A DNA stretch of 51,781 nucleotides. Origin: Vasconcelosia minhoensis LEGE 07310. GTDB lineage: Bacteria > Cyanobacteriota > Cyanobacteriia > Phormidesmidales > Phormidesmidaceae. The position numbers and the translations under genes are program-made. Below the pieces are notes generated by a model. That model was not told the DNA's origin, did no database searches, and saw only the letters and a list, made by a program, of their open reading frames with translations. Each line of letters starts with the position of its first letter. Position 1 is the stretch's first letter. Of this stretch, positions 1-8,471 are shown in pieces. The DNA lies in the NCBI RefSeq assembly GCF_015207255.1, contig NZ_JADEXG010000034.1, forward strand, positions 1 through 51,781. Direction: 5' to 3'.

Positions 1-60
1 CAGGAGCTTGGCAATTTCGCTGACATGAGCTTGCAGCTGCTGGTTTTGCTCGGGGGTCAT
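1..60 (-). CDS. N-terminus of a possible ISKra4-type transposase (partial, left edge)
   Basis: An ATG on the minus strand at 60 opens a frame that stays open to the window edge, giving 20 residues beginning MTPEQNQQLQAHV. This start resembles, from memory, the N-termini of cyanobacterial ISKra4-family transposases, which begin MTPE(Q/K) followed by a short helix. The catalytic part lies outside the window, so the call rests on a short match only. A purine-rich stretch, GGACGCAGAG, lies about ten bases upstream of the ATG and could serve as ribosome binding site. Confidence 0.4.
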   Translation of the reverse strand, partial: MTPEQNQQLQAHVSEIAKLL

Positions 61-79
61 GGCATCTATTCTCTGCGTC

Positions 80-427
80 CTACTCCTCTATAGTGGTTTT
101 TCTCTCGCTAAATGATGACGCACTCCCACTATCGTTCCTAGCAGTTTCATCGCCCTGCTTGCCTCGAAAAACTAAAAGCGTATCAATATAAAGACTCCTA
201 TCTTCAAGAATGGTATCTCTTTCTTCCAAAACCTCTTCTATCTCTAGCAGTACAGGCGGGGTGTGATTATCTAGCTGGGGCTGCGTTATCTCTCCGGAGT
301 AGTTAGTCGCGTATGGTTGCGATGCCCCTGGTCGCTGACCTGCGCTCAGCACCGTAAAGGCAGTCAAGCCCACCAGCTTTGCCAGATCACGCATAGATAT
401 ACTCCAGTCCTGTAATGCAATTAGCAT
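80..427 (-). CDS. Small hypothetical protein with possible signal sequence
   Basis: 115-residue frame, not recognised as any family. If translation starts at the second Met (residue 12), the product begins MRDLAKLVGLTAFTVLSAG, which looks like a short signal peptide or lipoprotein-like leader. The rest is acidic and polar, with a helical EIEEVLEERD stretch in the middle and a Ser/Arg-rich tail. It ends 20 bp before the partial frame at the left edge and is divergent from the DUF4351 gene. Codon use is less GC-rich than in neighbouring genes. It could be a real small exported protein or a chance frame. Confidence 0.35.
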   Translation of the reverse strand: MLIALQDWSISMRDLAKLVGLTAFTVLSAGQRPGASQPYATNYSGEITQPQLDNHTPPVLLEIEEVLEERDTILEDRSLYIDTLLVFRGKQGDETARNDSGSASSFSERKTTIEE

Positions 428-509
428 ATAGTGCTAGGTGGGGCGAAGTTATTCAGGTTTATGTAAATTTTATGAAAAAGGAGTAGTTAAAGCCCCAGCG
501 CTTCTGCTT

Positions 510-1445
510 ATGGCCATTATCGACCACGATCGCTTATTCAAAGAGCTGCTCTCGACCTTCTTCGTCGAATTTCTGGCCCTGTTTCTGCCAGAGATGATGC
601 AGTACCTCGAACCCGAGTCCGTCACCTTCCTTGACAAAGAAGTCTTCACCGACGTCACCGCAGGTAGCCGCTACGAAACCGACCTGCTCGCCCAGGTGCA
701 GTTCCAGGGTCAGCCTTCCTTCTTTCTGATTCATGTCGAGAATCAGGCGACTGCCCAGGCCGAGTTCGGCAAGCGGATGTTTCGCTACTTCGCCCGGCTC
801 TACGAAAAGTATGACTATCCCGTCTATCCCATCGTCGTCTTTTCCTACGACCAGCCCAGAGCACCCGCCCCTAGCGAGTTCACAGTTGCGTTCCCAGACT
901 TCGCCGTCCTCAGCTTCAGCTACCGGGTGATTCAGCTCAACCAGCTGCACTGGCGCGACTTTCTCAGCCAGCCCAACCCGGTCGCCACTGCCCTGATGGC
1001 CAAGATGCAGATTGCCCCAGCAGAGCGTCCCCGAGTCAAGGCAGAATGTCTGCGTCTTTTGGTCACGCTAAGGCTAGACCCGGCTCGGATGCAGCTGATT
1101 TCTGGGTTCGTCGATACTTATCTGAAACTGACGCCAGAGGAGGAGACAGCGTTTACCCTAGAAGTAGGTCAAATTGAACCGGCAGCACAGGAGCAGGTGA
1201 TGGAGATTGTAACCAGCTGGATGGAAAGGGGCATTGAGCAGGGCCTAGAGCGGGGCCGCCGAGAAGGTGAGCTGAGGCTTTTACTGCGGCTGTTGAGCCG
1301 GATAGTCGGGACGCCGTCGCCAGCAGTCGAAGCCAGAATCAGAGGGCTGACCGAAGCCCAAATTGAGCAGTTGACCGACCGTCTGCCGACGTTGAGCAGC
1401 TTAGATGAGCTAGCGGGCTGGCTCGACGAATTGGAAGCATCATAG
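510..1445 (+). CDS. DUF4351 / Rpn-like PD-(D/E)XK nuclease-transposase family protein
   Basis: 311-residue protein starting MAIIDHDRLF. The frame is open further upstream from a GTG at 438, but family members normally start at this motif, so the ATG at 510 is preferred. Residues 1-150 form the PD-(D/E)XK-like nuclease core, with Asp58 in YETDLL and Glu77-x-Gln79 in IHVENQ matching the D...ExQ pattern of the Rpn (recombination-promoting nuclease) relatives. Residues about 254-308 form the DUF4351 helical tail typical of cyanobacterial members, preceded by a charged ERGRREGE linker. Such proteins occur in many paralogues per genome; DNA cleavage and recombination promotion are shown for enterobacterial Rpn proteins and only inferred here. 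Confidence 0.85.
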   Translation: MAIIDHDRLFKELLSTFFVEFLALFLPEMMQYLEPESVTFLDKEVFTDVTAGSRYETDLLAQVQFQGQPSFFLIHVENQATAQAEFGKRMFRYFARLYEKYDYPVYPIVVFSYDQPRAPAPSEFTVAFPDFAVLSFSYRVIQLNQLHWRDFLSQPNPVATALMAKMQIAPAERPRVKAECLRLLVTLRLDPARMQLISGFVDTYLKLTPEEETAFTLEVGQIEPAAQEQVMEIVTSWMERGIEQGLERGRREGELRLLLRLLSRIVGTPSPAVEARIRGLTEAQIEQLTDRLPTLSSLDELAGWLDELEAS

Positions 1446-1735
1446 GGCATTAGGGGAGTGCGCTTTCCTGAGCAATAGGATACGTGAGGTGCAGGAGTCC
1501 TAAATTTTGTGGATGCCAAGGCTGAGCCATCATGCTGCAACACCCTTAACCCCGCCCCGCATTAAACCCCGCCCCGCATTAAAATGACGGGGCTAACCAG
1601 TTCAAACCCGCTAAAGGGGTTAAAGCCAACGCAACGGTTGCGAACCATCCAGCCACTCCCAGTCCCTTCAGCGGACTTCCCTCCATCAGCGCTGGGTTTT
1701 CAACCCGGCGCGGGGTCGCGCCACCCATCCCAACC

Positions 1736-1783
1736 CTACAGGCCATTGCCGATCAGAATAAACGGTGCTCAGTGGTAGGGATG
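1736..1783 (-). pseudogene. Relic of a CHAT-protease C-terminus
   Basis: Read on the minus strand, this 48-bp stretch gives HPYH, a TGA, then APFILIGNGL and a stop. The intact gene next door ends HPYYWAPFILIGNGL, so the relic differs by Tyr to His and by Trp (TGG) to stop (TGA). It is followed by the same hairpin-rich sequence that follows the intact gene. It is therefore the tail of a second, lost CHAT gene or of a partial duplication. Confidence 0.75.
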
Positions 1784-1944
1784 CGCTAGGGCTGAGCAAC
1801 CCTGCTGCAACCCTGCCCAACACCGCCCCGCATTAAAATGACGGGGCTAACCAGTGCAAACCCACTAAAAGGGGTTAAAGCCAACGCAGCGGCTGCCACC
1901 CATCCATCCACCCCCAGTCCCTTCAGCGGACTTGCTCTCAATTA

Positions 1945-1967
1945 GCGCCGGGTTTTCAACCCGGCGC
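1945..1967 (-). terminator. Perfect 10-bp hairpin downstream of the CHAT gene
   Basis: GCGCCGGGTT and AACCCGGCGC are separated by three bases, 17 bp past the stop of the minus-strand CHAT gene. It could fold strongly in the transcript, but no T-run follows, so intrinsic termination is not certain. A copy with one mismatch occurs at 1689-1711 in the other repeat copy. Confidence 0.4.
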
Positions 1968-1983
1968 GGGGGCGCGCCACCCA

Positions 1984-4900
1984 CTACAGCCCATTGCCAA
2001 TCAGAATAAACGGCGCCCAATAGTAAGGATGATTCAGGCTGCCCGCCTGAATCCTCGGCTCCCCCGTCTCCGTATCGAGCACCTGTATGCCCGCCCCTCG
2101 CGGCGCGCCGACCATTGTCAGGTCGTTTGCAATCAGCGCCTGCTGGGCTAGCCGCAGCGCCTCAGACTTGGCATGGCCGTTACTTAGGGCGATGTAGAAG
2201 GCATTCATCAGCGCCTGGGTGCCACCATCATCCACCTGCCACAGCGAGGAGACCACCGCCTTTGCGCCCCGGCTTTGGAACTGATAGCCCAGCCCCAGAA
2301 TCTGCTCACCGTTGTTATCAAAGCCGCCCAGCCCGGTCTCGCAGGCGCTGAGGACGACCAGGTCCACGTTTGCTAGCTGCCAGCTGGCGATATCTCTCAG
2401 GTTTTGGGTTTCGCCATTGCCAAAGAGAATAAACGACTCGCTGGGGTCGCCGGGCACAAAGGCGGCATGGGTGGCAAAGTGCAGGATGTTGAAGCTGGCA
2501 ATCTCATTCTCGACCGTTTCTAGATTAAAGTCGGTGTCGAAGAAAGACGTGATGTTCGAGAGGGTATCACTCAGCAGCTCGACCTCTTGACCGGCAAAGG
2601 GCAGGCCGCTGTAGCTGGTTCCCAGGACGGCATATTCGCCGGTGACAAAGGCTCCGGCTAGGACCCGGGGGTCATTCTGCGGCAGCGTGTCGAGCTTGGT
2701 CAGCGAGCGGGCAGTGATGTTGTTGACGCGAAAGCGCTCGGCCAGCCACTGGTTGCCGTCGTGCAGGGCGGCTAGGGGTATGTAGCGCAGCGCTCCGTCG
2801 GGGGAGTAGATGATCGTGTCAACCCCGGCAGCGGCGAGGTCGGCTTCGAGCGGCTCTATCAGCCAGGCATAAAGCTGCTGGGCCGGAGCTGTGGCATCGC
2901 TAGTTGGGTTTTGCAGGGCCTGACGAAACTCGGTGATGGCGGCATTCAGCTCGGCCCGCCCGACGCCTTCGACGGTGCGGCGCAGGGGTTCTGAGGTGGC
3001 GGTGGTGATGACTAGCTCGATGCGGTCATCTAGAATCAGCGGGTAGAGCAGGGCAGCATTGAGGTTGGCCAGTTTATCGCGCAGGCCGGAGAGGTCTTCC
3101 AGGTTGACCGCCTGAGTCAGCTCAGGGCGGCTGAGCTGGTCGAGCAGGGCCTGGATGTCGGCGCTGGCGACGAAGTCGTTGAACTGAGTCGCTAGCTCTC
3201 TTTGCAGGTCAATCAGTTCCACGCGGCGGGCTTCTTCTTCTTCGGTGAGGGTGCCATTTTCTCTCTTAGCGTTGAGGGTGGCGAGCTCCTGGCCCAACTC
3301 GATCGCGGGTTCCTGAGCAGCCTGGTAGCGGGCGAGGATGGTTTGCTCGGGCTGCAAGTATTCGACGCCGCTGGCGGTTTCAGCATTGCCGCGGACGGTT
3401 TGCAGGTAGTCATCGAGCTCTTGCACTTTGAGCAGGTCGAGGACGCGCTGGGCTTCGAGGATGCGGTCTTGCTGGAGCAGCAGGTCGGCGAGAGTGCGGT
3501 AGGTGTCAGATATCGATTCAGCATAGGTACTCTGAAGGTCGGAATCAAGGGTGCGGATGCCATCGCGAATAGATTCGTAGGTGTTGACGGACTGCTTCAG
3601 GAAGACTATGGCGAGTTCCGGCTGCTGTTGATTGGATAGAACCTGGCTAATGTTGCCTAACGTAATGGCACTTGTACTACGGTCGCCAACCTCTTGAAGG
3701 ATAGGTAAGGCTTTTTCATAATAGTCGAGAGCCTGGCTATAGTCACCTAGGCTATAGTAGATGCTGCCAATGTTGTTGAGCTTAGTACCTTCGCCGCTGC
3801 GGTCACCGATTTCCTGACTAATGGCTAGGGCTTGTTGGTAGTAGCCGAGGGCTTGGCTATCGTCCCCTAGATTGGAGTAGACAATGCCAATATTGTTGAG
3901 GGTTATGCTTTCACCGCTGCGGTCACCGATTTCCTGACTGATGTTTAAGGCTTGTTGGTAGTAGTCGAGGGCTTGGCTGTCATCCCCTAGATTGGAGTAG
4001 ACAATGCCAATGCTGTTGAGGGTTGTGCTTTCACCGCTACGGTTGCCGATTTCCTGACTGATGTTTAAGGCTTGTTGGTAGTAGTCGAGGGCTTGGCTGT
4101 CATCCCCTAGATTGGAGTAGATGTTCCCAATATTGCTGAATATCGTACCTTCGCCGCTGCGGTCACCGATTTCCTGACTAATGTTTAAGGCTTGTTGGTA
4201 GTAGTCGAGCGCCTGGCTATAGTCTCCTAGACTATCATAGATAGAGCCAATATTGTTGAGGGTTGTGCCTTCGCCTCTTTGGTAGCCGATTCTTTGACTA
4301 ATGTTTAAGGCTTGTTGGTAGTAGTCGAGCGCCTGGCTATAGTCTCCTAGACTATCATAGATAGAGCCAATATTGTTGAGGGTTGAACCTTCACCTCTTT
4401 GGTAGCCGATTTCCTGAACGATAGTTAAGGCTTGCCGGAAGTATTTAAGGGCCTGACTATAGTCCCCTAAACTAGAGTAGACATTGCCAATATTATTGAG
4501 GGTTGTGCCTTCGCCACGAAGATCGCCAATTTCTTGACGGATGCTTAGGGCTTGTTGATAGTAATCGAGAGCTTGGCTATAGTCACTAAATTTATCATAG
4601 ATTCTAGCAATGTTGTTGAGGTTTGTGCCTTCGAGGCTGCGGTTACCGATTCTTTGATTAATGGTTAAGGCTTGTTGGTAGTAGTCCAGGGCTTGACTAT
4701 AGTTCCCTAAACTAGAGTAGATAAAGCCAATATTGTTGAGGGTTATGCCTTCGCCACGAAGATGGCTAATTTCTTGACGGATGGCCAGAGCCTGCTGGTA
4801 GTAGTCGAGCGCCTGGTTATAGTCCCCTATAATGGAGTAGACATTGCCAATGTTGTTGAGGGTTGTGCCTTCGCCACGGCGGTCACCGATTTCTTGACGG

Positions 4901-5589
4901 ATAGCCAGAGCTTGTTGATAGTAGTCCAGGGCTTCTGGATAGTCCGAACGATTATAGGCGGCTACACCCTGCTGGTTTAGCTGGGCTGCCTCTGTCTGTC
5001 TAAGATCTGTCTCAGTCCCGATTTGAGCAGTGAGCTGATAACTGCCAGCTTGCCCAGGAGGGGCTGCTGCTCCTATAATATAGCGTCCTGCCTCTGGTAA
5101 AATTACCGTGAGCTTCGAATTGCTACTTTCACCACTGTCATCGTTTCTGGCAATTAGCTCATTATCGCTATTTAACAAAAACAATAATGTATCGAATTCC
5201 TCGCTTTCCAAAGTTATAGAAACGATTTGCCCTGCGCTTCCTTCAAAGATGTATGTATCGAATAAAGCGCCACTATCGGTACTATGATCTCCCTCTTCCA
5301 AAACTCCATTCTGCTCGAATGGAATTTGAAGTTGCTCATCAGGTGCTTGTTTCTGACGAGATAAGCGGCTGATGGCGTTACTAAACTCAGCAGAGCGAAA
5401 CTCTAGTTTCCAGCTGTGGCCTATTTCATCACTTCCTAGTAATTCAGGCTGCCACTGCTGCCGCTGTTCTAAACTCAGAAGCCGTTCACCCTCTACCATC
5501 CGCTGGGCAGCATAACCCGCCTCAGCCGTCAGCACCGATAGCAGTGCAGCCAGCGACAGTCCAAACGATTTGATCATTTTCCTAGACAC
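1984..5589 (-). CDS. Secreted TPR-CHAT domain protease-like protein with PPC domain
   Basis: 1201 residues. A signal peptide (about 1-28, basic start then LSLAALLSVLTAEAGYAA) implies export. Residues about 105-190 resemble a bacterial pre-peptidase C-terminal (PPC) beta domain. Residues about 203-642 are eleven consecutive 40-residue TPR units with the core SQALDYYQQAL. A helical linker (650-830) leads to a C-terminal CHAT caspase-like domain (about 840-1201) with the expected dyad His1041 in HFATHA and Cys1083 in VVLSACETG. CHAT proteases cleave protein partners; the TPR array is a likely recognition or gating surface. The gene lies 135 bp downstream of a subtilase gene on the same strand, so co-transcription is plausible. 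The substrate is unknown. Confidence 0.92.
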   Translation of the reverse strand: MSRKMIKSFGLSLAALLSVLTAEAGYAAQRMVEGERLLSLEQRQQWQPELLGSDEIGHSWKLEFRSAEFSNAISRLSRQKQAPDEQLQIPFEQNGVLEEGDHSTDSGALFDTYIFEGSAGQIVSITLESEEFDTLLFLLNSDNELIARNDDSGESSNSKLTVILPEAGRYIIGAAAPPGQAGSYQLTAQIGTETDLRQTEAAQLNQQGVAAYNRSDYPEALDYYQQALAIRQEIGDRRGEGTTLNNIGNVYSIIGDYNQALDYYQQALAIRQEISHLRGEGITLNNIGFIYSSLGNYSQALDYYQQALTINQRIGNRSLEGTNLNNIARIYDKFSDYSQALDYYQQALSIRQEIGDLRGEGTTLNNIGNVYSSLGDYSQALKYFRQALTIVQEIGYQRGEGSTLNNIGSIYDSLGDYSQALDYYQQALNISQRIGYQRGEGTTLNNIGSIYDSLGDYSQALDYYQQALNISQEIGDRSGEGTIFSNIGNIYSNLGDDSQALDYYQQALNISQEIGNRSGESTTLNSIGIVYSNLGDDSQALDYYQQALNISQEIGDRSGESITLNNIGIVYSNLGDDSQALGYYQQALAISQEIGDRSGEGTKLNNIGSIYYSLGDYSQALDYYEKALPILQEVGDRSTSAITLGNISQVLSNQQQPELAIVFLKQSVNTYESIRDGIRTLDSDLQSTYAESISDTYRTLADLLLQQDRILEAQRVLDLLKVQELDDYLQTVRGNAETASGVEYLQPEQTILARYQAAQEPAIELGQELATLNAKRENGTLTEEEEARRVELIDLQRELATQFNDFVASADIQALLDQLSRPELTQAVNLEDLSGLRDKLANLNAALLYPLILDDRIELVITTATSEPLRRTVEGVGRAELNAAITEFRQALQNPTSDATAPAQQLYAWLIEPLEADLAAAGVDTIIYSPDGALRYIPLAALHDGNQWLAERFRVNNITARSLTKLDTLPQNDPRVLAGAFVTGEYAVLGTSYSGLPFAGQEVELLSDTLSNITSFFDTDFNLETVENEIASFNILHFATHAAFVPGDPSESFILFGNGETQNLRDIASWQLANVDLVVLSACETGLGGFDNNGEQILGLGYQFQSRGAKAVVSSLWQVDDGGTQALMNAFYIALSNGHAKSEALRLAQQALIANDLTMVGAPRGAGIQVLDTETGEPRIQAGSLNHPYYWAPFILIGNGL
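3664..4983 (-). repeat. Eleven-unit 120-bp tandem array encoding TPRs
   Basis: Every 120 bp the sequence repeats in phase with the 40-residue TPR unit. Adjacent units are nearly identical at the DNA level: the 60 bases beginning at 4201 and at 4321 match exactly, and those beginning at 3961 and 4081 are almost the same. This indicates recent unit duplication or conversion by recombination, so unit number probably varies among strains. Confidence 0.9.
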
Positions 5590-5724
5590 TAAACCGAGGT
5601 CTACAAACCAACATTGCCTACTTCAGAGCCATCGGTAGGCAACCTACATTATTTTCCGCTCAAATCAGGCGGGCGCTAACCCACCGTCACTATGACATCC
5701 AGCCTCCCCTAAACTCAATCCTCT

Positions 5725-7914
5725 TTACCTAAACTTCTCAACCGCCATCGCCACTGCTTCCACCGCAGCCGTCGCATTCACCAGCCCGCGACCGTAGTAA
5801 TAAGCCTCCGGCGAAATCGGGTCTAGCTCGCCCTCAATACCAGAAGGCCTCACCGTAGGAATCGCTAGTGTCGTGCCAAAGCCAACCTCGGCCTGGACCC
5901 GATATTGATTGGCGTCCGCCTGAGTCAGGGTGAGCGGGGCATAGCTCGCCGTCTCTTGCAAAATCGTCGTCAGCTGCTCGCGACTGAGCTGGCGGTCTGG
6001 GTCCTGCCCCTTCATCAGCGCCAAGACGCCCGAAACCGCCGGGGCCGAAAAAGACGTCCCCTGGACGCTCACATACTGCCCTATCGGGTCCAGCGCCAGC
6101 CCCCAGGGTTCCTCAGGCCGAGCGATGCCAGTCCAAAAGCCCTCTACCCAGGTACCGCCCGTCGTTAAAATGCCTTCCCTCAGCCGTCGGGCGACTTCAC
6201 CTCCAGGAGCCACCAGATCTAGCCCGGCCCCATAGCTGCTGTAGGCAGTGCGATTGCCCTCCAGATTCGTCGCCCCCACCGCAATCACCCCCGGTATCGC
6301 CGCCGGGAAGCCCACGCCATCCAGGCTATCGTTACCCGCAGAAGCGACAATCACCAGATCAGGATGCCGGTCGAGCACGGCAAACATCTGATCGGTTAGC
6401 CCCCAGTTCGGCAGCAGCGAGCCCAGGCTGAGGTTAATCACATCCACCTCCCGGGCTGCCGCATAGCCCACTGCTTCAATCAGGGCCGCCGGAGTAATCT
6501 CGCCGCCCAGGCCAAATACCCGCACGGGTAAAAATTCAGCCTCGGGGGCAACCCCGACGATGCCCTGACCATTTTGCGGCTGGGCCGCAATCACGCCAGC
6601 CGTCCAAGTGCCATGAAACTGGCTCGAAGCATAGCTTTGAAAAGTACGGCGGAGGGCATCGGCCCGCTGCTCTGCTGTGGCATTGGGATATCTGTCTTGC
6701 AGATTTTGGTCTCGTCGGGGATAGGCCGCCAGCAGAGCAGCGTCTGAGAGCACAAAAGAATTTTGAAAATAAGGCCGGACAAAATCCAGCTCGGCATTGC
6801 TGATGCGGGTGTCCGGGTCGCCCAGGGTGCAGCTGTCGGGGTCGCCTTTGGCGCAGGTGAGATCGGTATTAGAGAAATCCCAGCCGCTGACTTCGCCCGG
6901 CAGAGGATCTTCAACCGTCGCTGGCAGCGTATAAACCGTATTCGCCAGGTCAGGATGGTCCCACTGGATCAGGCTATCGATTACCGCTACCACCACCTCC
7001 TCACCGCTGTGACCCTGCTCCCAGGCTTCCACCGCGCGGATATCGGTGCGCCGATAGGGCCGAGGCCGCAGCGGCTGGCTATTCAGGTGCCACTGCAGCG
7101 GCAGCAGCGAGCCCGGGTATGGGGTCGTCTCAGCGGAGCCGCTGAGCACCTGCTGCAAGTCAATCTCCGCCGCTGGCTCCGCCCCTAACACATCGGGCAC
7201 CGCCACCCGGTAGGGCAGCGACTGGACAAAGTTCGGCGTCGCCGACTGAATGCCCGGTACCGCCGTCAGCTGGTTGGCCGCGTCTAGGACGGCCTCTCCT
7301 GCTATATTGCGCCCCCGAACCAGATAGCGGCCCTCGGTGAAGCGCAGGGGCCGGATCAGCTCCAGGTTGTACTGAGCTATGAGCGATCGCGCCTGCCCTT
7401 CTGTCGTATTCGGCTCAAAGCTGACCACAATTTCCGGCGTCACCACAATCGAGTCCTCCGCCTCCGGTCGGCTCAGCACCGGCAGCGTTGCGGCGATGTA
7501 GGGCTGCTCTAGCTGCGGTCCTAGCCGCGCTGCCGGGCTGCGGGTGCCCTCAGGCAGTTCAATCAGCGCATAGCGATTGCCCAGGGGCCGCACTTCAACC
7601 CCCGCCGCGGGCTGATCGTGCAGACCGCCGCGGGTGCCCTGAGTGGCCGCTTGCAGATCCCGCTGCAGCCGCAGATAGGCGGGTTCCTGTTCGCCGCGCG
7701 TCAGCGATGGGTTTGGGCTAAATTCAACCGCGATCTGGTTCGTCCGCTCGACCAGAGGAATCCGCTGATCGTAAAAGGTGTAGTACAGATCACCCTCATC
7801 GGCAGCAGTCTGGGCCATCGCCACGGTGCGATCAAGGGGATAGCGCACCAGGTCAATCAGCCCCACCAGGCATCCGACAGTCAGCAGAGACCAGGGCAGT
7901 AAGCGCTTCAGCAT
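5725..7914 (-). CDS. Secreted subtilisin-like serine protease (S8 family)
   Basis: 729 residues. The N-terminus carries a signal or anchor helix (about 5-22) and an Ala cleavage-like region near 34. A long prodomain-like region follows (about 40-270), with a fervidolysin-like propeptide pattern around SATPNFVQ. The peptidase S8 domain (about 290-720) has Asp313 in VAVIDS, His434 in FHGTWTAG, oxyanion Asn528 in SAGNDS and Ser621 in QGTSFSAP, so it should be active. An insertion of about 100 residues between Asp313 and His434, with Cys pairs at CAKGDPDSC, is unusual in length. The gene precedes the secreted CHAT protein on the same strand; the pair may form a secreted proteolytic cascade, which is inference. 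Confidence 0.93.
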   Translation of the reverse strand: MLKRLLPWSLLTVGCLVGLIDLVRYPLDRTVAMAQTAADEGDLYYTFYDQRIPLVERTNQIAVEFSPNPSLTRGEQEPAYLRLQRDLQAATQGTRGGLHDQPAAGVEVRPLGNRYALIELPEGTRSPAARLGPQLEQPYIAATLPVLSRPEAEDSIVVTPEIVVSFEPNTTEGQARSLIAQYNLELIRPLRFTEGRYLVRGRNIAGEAVLDAANQLTAVPGIQSATPNFVQSLPYRVAVPDVLGAEPAAEIDLQQVLSGSAETTPYPGSLLPLQWHLNSQPLRPRPYRRTDIRAVEAWEQGHSGEEVVVAVIDSLIQWDHPDLANTVYTLPATVEDPLPGEVSGWDFSNTDLTCAKGDPDSCTLGDPDTRISNAELDFVRPYFQNSFVLSDAALLAAYPRRDQNLQDRYPNATAEQRADALRRTFQSYASSQFHGTWTAGVIAAQPQNGQGIVGVAPEAEFLPVRVFGLGGEITPAALIEAVGYAAAREVDVINLSLGSLLPNWGLTDQMFAVLDRHPDLVIVASAGNDSLDGVGFPAAIPGVIAVGATNLEGNRTAYSSYGAGLDLVAPGGEVARRLREGILTTGGTWVEGFWTGIARPEEPWGLALDPIGQYVSVQGTSFSAPAVSGVLALMKGQDPDRQLSREQLTTILQETASYAPLTLTQADANQYRVQAEVGFGTTLAIPTVRPSGIEGELDPISPEAYYYGRGLVNATAAVEAVAMAVEKFR

Positions 7915-8471
7915 AGAGATGGACTCCTCAGAAAGTGAGTTTATAGCTCTATTTTTCTACAGCTTGGGAACTTATTCACCGGGTCAGGCGCGATCGCGGA
8001 TCTCGCTCCCCATTCGCAGGGCTGCGCCACTGGTCCAACTGAATAAGTTCAGCCAAGCGAGAACTACAGTCCTACAGTAGAGAGGGCATCAGCTACTCCT
8101 CCTATGACATAGGTCTGTTTAACTAGGGCGGATGGAAAGCGATGGAAAAATTATGACAGGATAAAGAGCCGACTATTGTAGATATTGAAGATTCTGTAGA
8201 GCAGCCGTGAACAGAGAAAGAAGAGTCGTCTATAAGCTACTTTTGGGAGTTAACTCTGAGTAAATTAGGGCTAGCTACCAAAATTTAGAAACAGCATCAA
8301 CCAGGCTATCCAGGTTTTTTTATCCCAGCCTTGCCCTTGGCTTTCAGTCCACAAGAACCAGTCCTAGATGAGGGCTTTTGGAGCGGGTTGAGTCTCCGAT
8401 GCTCACCGGAGAACAATTCCCATTTTTTTAACTTTCGTAACCCCACTTAATCTACTTGTCCGTGAAAACTT
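7915..8471. other. Intergenic region with a 97-bp element bounded by inverted repeats
   Basis: At 7968-7978 GAACTTATTCA is matched by TGAATAAGTTC at 8040-8050. The flanks GCTTGG (7962-7967) and CCAAGC (8053-8058) extend the arms with a small offset. The enclosed 60 bp includes a HIP1-containing segment. It could be a miniature transposable element or a large hairpin near the divergent start regions. The remaining sequence to 8471 shows no gene; it is AT-richer and probably holds the promoters of the two divergent genes. Confidence 0.5.

Larger units (their letters stand above)
1571..2031. repeat. Two direct copies of a ~210-bp repeat that includes a CHAT gene 3' end
   Basis: Copy 1 spans 1571-1783 and copy 2 spans 1825-2031. 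Both start with the hairpin arms GCCCCG...CGGGGC around CATTAAAATGA. Both carry the same block containing AGTCC-CTTCAG-CGGACT and the palindromic arms GCGC(C/T)GGGTT...AACCCGGCGC, and both end with the last codons of a CHAT-protease gene. In copy 2 this is the living 3' end of the gene at 1984; in copy 1 it is a relic. The block 1446-1983 holds no convincing gene; the short forward frame at 1584-1778 lies entirely inside the repeat and is not coding. Confidence 0.8.

Noticed and set aside
1584-1778. 64-codon forward frame
   Set aside because: Lies inside the hairpin-rich repeat, which is duplicated at 1825-2031; composition follows the repeat and not a protein.
3202-3639. 145-codon forward frame opposite the CHAT gene
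   Set aside because: Antisense shadow of a well-supported CHAT-TPR gene; no family match or start signal.
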